NCBI GenBank assembly: GCA_001687465.1
Contig: LVLI01002163.1
Span: 1 to 22,177 of the forward strand
Reading direction: 5' to 3'
DNA from: Halocafeteria seosinensis
Taxonomy: Eukaryota > Sar > Bigyra > Bicosoecida
Length of the DNA stretch: 22,177 nucleotides
The notes under the pieces are model-generated. The model ran no database searches. It saw nothing but the letters and a program-made list of their open reading frames with translations, and was not told the origin of the DNA. The translations under genes were made by a program, and so were the position numbers. Shown here in pieces: positions 20,116 through 22,177 of this stretch; the first letter of the stretch is position 1; each line of letters opens with the position of its first letter.

Positions 20116-20584
20116 CCCATACTTGGTGTATCTGTGTCGTCAGAGAAAGCTTTCGGTTGCTGGCAGGAAGAGTCAACTCATTGAAAGACTGGAGGCAGAG
20201 GTCGAGGACCATGAAGAATTCGCTGTACCTGTGGCTACAGAATGTGGAGAACATACATATGCATCCGACGAGGAAGTAGATGGACTCATCAGTTGCGATA
20301 ATGGAGAGAACGGAGGCCCCAACGTGGAGGAAGACTGCGACGACGACGAAGTTGAAGAGGAGGCTCCTGGAAACACGGAGGAATTATTCGAGATTGAGCC
20401 ATTCGTGAAATACATATAGGACGACGATGAAATGGACGTCGAATGGAAAGGGTATTCAAGTCGAAACAACACCATCGAACCTTGCTCAATGCTTCAAATA
20501 GGCTGCGGAAATCAGCAGTTCGAATTGCTGCGCCGTGAAGTTCTGGACCTGGACGAAGAGCCCCCTCGAAAAAGGCGTAAATGA
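20081..20584 (+). pseudogene. SAP-chromodomain protein gene with in-frame TAG inside the chromodomain
   Basis: ATG 20081 opens a frame with a SAP-like helix pair (YLVYLCRQRKLSVAGRKSQL, then IERLEAE), a module that binds AT-rich DNA. A strongly acidic linker of about 65 residues follows. Then FEIEPFVKYI meets TAG at 20417-20419, and the same frame continues with DDDEMDVEWKGYSSRNNTIEP, the WKGY...NTxEP core of a chromodomain. It ends with the basic PPRKRRK, likely a nuclear-localisation signal, at TGA 20582-20584. Spacing from FEIE to WKGY fits a chromodomain only if the stop position counts as one residue. Without readthrough the product would be a 112-residue SAP protein lacking the reader and the basic tail. 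Alternatives are an intact allele elsewhere, a single-base assembly error, or stop-codon readthrough. Chromodomains also occur in retrotransposon integrases, but no integrase core is seen here. Confidence 0.65.
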
Positions 20585-21387
20585 AGCTATTGAGGCAAAA
20601 CTTTTGCTTCTCTGTTTCTCTTTAGTCCAAAACATACTGATATGCTATGTATAATTATCCCATTTGGGCTAGATCAGTACAGTAATAGACATGTTACTTT
20701 TATTTTTGATCAATTGTTTCCGCACTTCAACAAAAAAAGGGTGTTACTTTTATAAATGAACGACTGTACTGTATATCTGCCCACAAGGGAGCAACATCGG
20801 ACGCTTTGAAAAGTGCAGATGGCCTCTTACAATCGGCTTAGCGGTGAGCACGATAGGGTTTCGCTTACGTTTTCTAGTGTTTCCTGGTTTTGGTGAAGTT
20901 CTGACGGCATAGAGCCTGCAGTGGTGACCTCAACCTCTCCGGTCCGTGCTATACAAGCAGTCGCTAGCGCAACATGACCAAAATGGTTCCAAAAGATGTA
21001 TTTGGTACTGTAATATAGAACACAAGGATATATCATTACAATATGTGTGGTATATATATATGGCTCCATATGTGGAAATTTGCTGGAGGAAAATTTAACG
21101 GTCTTCTTTGAAATTTTGTGGGGTCAAGCCCAAAAAGTGTGGAGTTTATCCCACATTTTTGTGTGGGGTCAAAGTGCGGAACAACAAAATCCCATCCCTG
21201 GTTCTTTCCTGCGGCGGACTGTCCCCGTGTAATGGCTGTCATAAATTTACGTCAAAAGAGGGTAAAGGTTCCATTGTTTGCCATAATATGAAACCTATTC
21301 CGGAAGAAGAGGAGGTACTATTATGTTCAATACAGTGATAAACAACAGGGTGGCCCTAGCCGGTTTCCCTAGAATTTACGTAGCGGT
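20585..21387. other. AT-rich intergenic stretch with small repeats
   Basis: About 800 bases without a supported gene. Besides the inverted-repeat element at 20675-20771, it contains a TA-rich stretch near 21050-21062. There is a pair of related sequences, ATTTTGTGGGGTCAA at 21113-21127 and TTTTTGTGTGGGGTCAA at about 21157-21173. Between them lies an imperfect hairpin (AAAAAGTGTGG at 21132-21142 against CCACATTTTT at 21151-21160). No transposase frame is present. Confidence 0.4.
20675..20771. repeat. MITE-like 97-bp segment with 9-bp terminal inverted repeats
   Basis: CAGTACAGT at 20675-20683 is the exact reverse complement of ACTGTACTG at 20763-20771. Inside, TGTTACTTTTAT occurs twice as a direct repeat (20692-20703 and 20742-20753). 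The flanking bases do not show a clear TA duplication, so a mariner-type MITE is only a possibility. A chance inverted repeat is the alternative. Confidence 0.35.
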
Positions 21388-22177
21388 CTAGCCAGCTTGC
21401 TGGGCGTTCAACAAACGTTGCGATCGTCTTGTCTCATACTCCGTCCAATGAACTGTCACGCGCTTCCCTTGGAGAGCCTGTCTGTTTTCCGTGTCGTTGC
21501 CACTCTCTTCATTTTTAGCCTCTATATAAGAAGCCTCTATATCTTCCGGTAAAGCAGACATTTGGACGACATATACATCCACCTCAGCATCTCGGGTACC
21601 TGTCTCCTGGGCGACGCAGGTTTGACCTTCGGGAACGAAAAACAGGAAGGGAATTCGTCCACGTATATTGTTCCTTTGTCGGACATTCTTTATTAGCTTT
21701 AGTAGTTTCTTAAATGTAGCATTTGACCAATCCAGGGCATGTCGTTTAGCAACAGTCACCTGTATCAGACAGTGCGCTGACCAGGCATCAATCACAGGGA
21801 AATTTTGTTCCACCGGAACACAGAACTGTCGCCAAGTGAAAACAAATGTACCCACATCTACGGTGCTTTTTAGCACATGTATTGCGTCAGTCGTCGGAAT
21901 CGTAATTCTGCCATGGGTGTCCTCATCGACAAAACTGAATTTATCTTGCGCAAATTGGATGATCCTCATCTCAAATAAGTGGCCACGAGTTCGCGAGTCA
22001 ATACTAGTCAGTGCGGAGGATAGCGAATACAAACGGGAACTGTGGTACGCGGCCATCAACCGGGCCACACGGCTTGAGGCAACCATTCTAACTGGGATAA
22101 CGTACTTTTTGAGAGTGTCGTTGACTTCCTGCTCTTCCCCACAGCGAACTCCAATGTGAACGATAAACCTAGAAGGG
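21388..22177 (-). CDS. Crinkler/RHS-type protein, C-terminal restriction-endonuclease-fold domain (5' partial)
   Basis: The minus-strand frame is open from the right edge (22177) to TAG at 21388-21390. ATG 22086 lies inside it, but coding continues upstream (EVNDTLKKYVIPVR), so the gene starts outside the window. From that ATG, SSRVARLMAAYH and RGHLFE(39) lead to the domain core: FTWRQFCVPVEQNFPVID with D100, then LIQVTVAKRHAL with Q109-V-T111, then a helix KKLLKLI and RIPFLFFVPEG. This E...FPxID...QxT...H layout and the final hydrophobic FVFVVP-like strand match the PD-(D/E)xK-derived domain of Crinkler-RHS proteins known from oomycetes, chytrids, other fungi and kinetoplastids. Those proteins usually carry a P-loop NTPase upstream; the visible N-terminal part may be its end. 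The tail, from about residue 175, is acidic then basic (ETRRSQRLL). Roles proposed for the family are host effectors or intragenomic conflict; which applies here is unknown. Confidence 0.7.
   Translation of the reverse strand, partial: PSRFIVHIGVRCGEEQEVNDTLKKYVIPVRMVASSRVARLMAAYHSSRLYSLSSALTSIDSRTRGHLFEMRIIQFAQDKFSFVDEDTHGRITIPTTDAIHVLKSTVDVGTFVFTWRQFCVPVEQNFPVIDAWSAHCLIQVTVAKRHALDWSNATFKKLLKLIKNVRQRNNIRGRIPFLFFVPEGQTCVAQETGTRDAEVDVYVVQMSALPEDIEASYIEAKNEESGNDTENRQALQGKRVTVHWTEYETRRSQRLLNAQQAG

Noticed and set aside
20405-20419. A 15-nt GT...AG segment that would splice out the TAG in the chromodomain gene
   Set aside because: All other introns here are about 60-110 nt, and removing it makes the chromodomain five residues too short.
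21036-21242. Minus-strand frame of 68 codons with two FDPT/LDPT segments
   Set aside because: The similarity comes from the duplicated TGGGGTCAA sequence; no other coding evidence.

Overview
The window looks like nuclear DNA of a compact eukaryotic genome, probably a protist or alga; I cannot name the lineage. The evidence is short GT-AG introns (about 60-110 nt), no operon-like gene spacing, signal-peptide hydrolases of lysosomal type, an EF-hand protein of the CDPK/CCaMK kind, a REJ-domain membrane protein, and chromatin-reader (SAP, chromodomain) and trihelix-like DNA-binding modules. The genetic code appears standard, because TAA, TAG and TGA all end recognisable genes.

Layout from left to right. 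Positions 1-200 hold the 3' end of an unidentified gene. Positions 440-4438 encode a large type I membrane protein with REJ/Ig-like ectodomain, Ser/Thr/Pro stalk and one TM helix. Positions 5163-6569 hold a seven-exon EF-hand gene that keeps only a scrap of kinase C-lobe. A phospholipase B-like gene (9015 down to 6850, minus strand) and a beta-lactamase-fold serine hydrolase (9217-10849, plus strand) are divergent across a 201-bp promoter region. After about 1 kb without genes, 11917-16171 encodes a 1394-aa protein with every adenosine deaminase motif in order but with large insertions and a 600-aa C-terminal extension. Next come a trihelix-like acidic protein (16750-18288, plus), a convergent prolyl oligopeptidase-family gene (minus, 18333 to about 20080), a SAP-chromodomain gene with an in-frame TAG (20081-20584, plus), and at the right edge the C-terminal part of a Crinkler/RHS-type nuclease-domain protein (minus, 21388 to beyond 22177).

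The strongest candidate for something new is the giant adenosine deaminase. Its architecture recalls RdrB, the enlarged deaminase of the bacterial RADAR anti-phage system, more than housekeeping ADA of about 350 aa. A Crinkler/RHS-type restriction-endonuclease-fold protein about 5 kb away makes a biological-conflict theme possible, but that link is inference only; no RdrA-like ATPase lies in the window.

Several genes carry reading-frame breaks at short repeats or homopolymers (phospholipase B-like, beta-lactamase-like, trihelix-like genes) or a premature stop (chromodomain gene), while the two approximately 4-kb coding exons are intact. Assembly indels and genuine gene decay both remain possible; RNA or independent reads would separate them.
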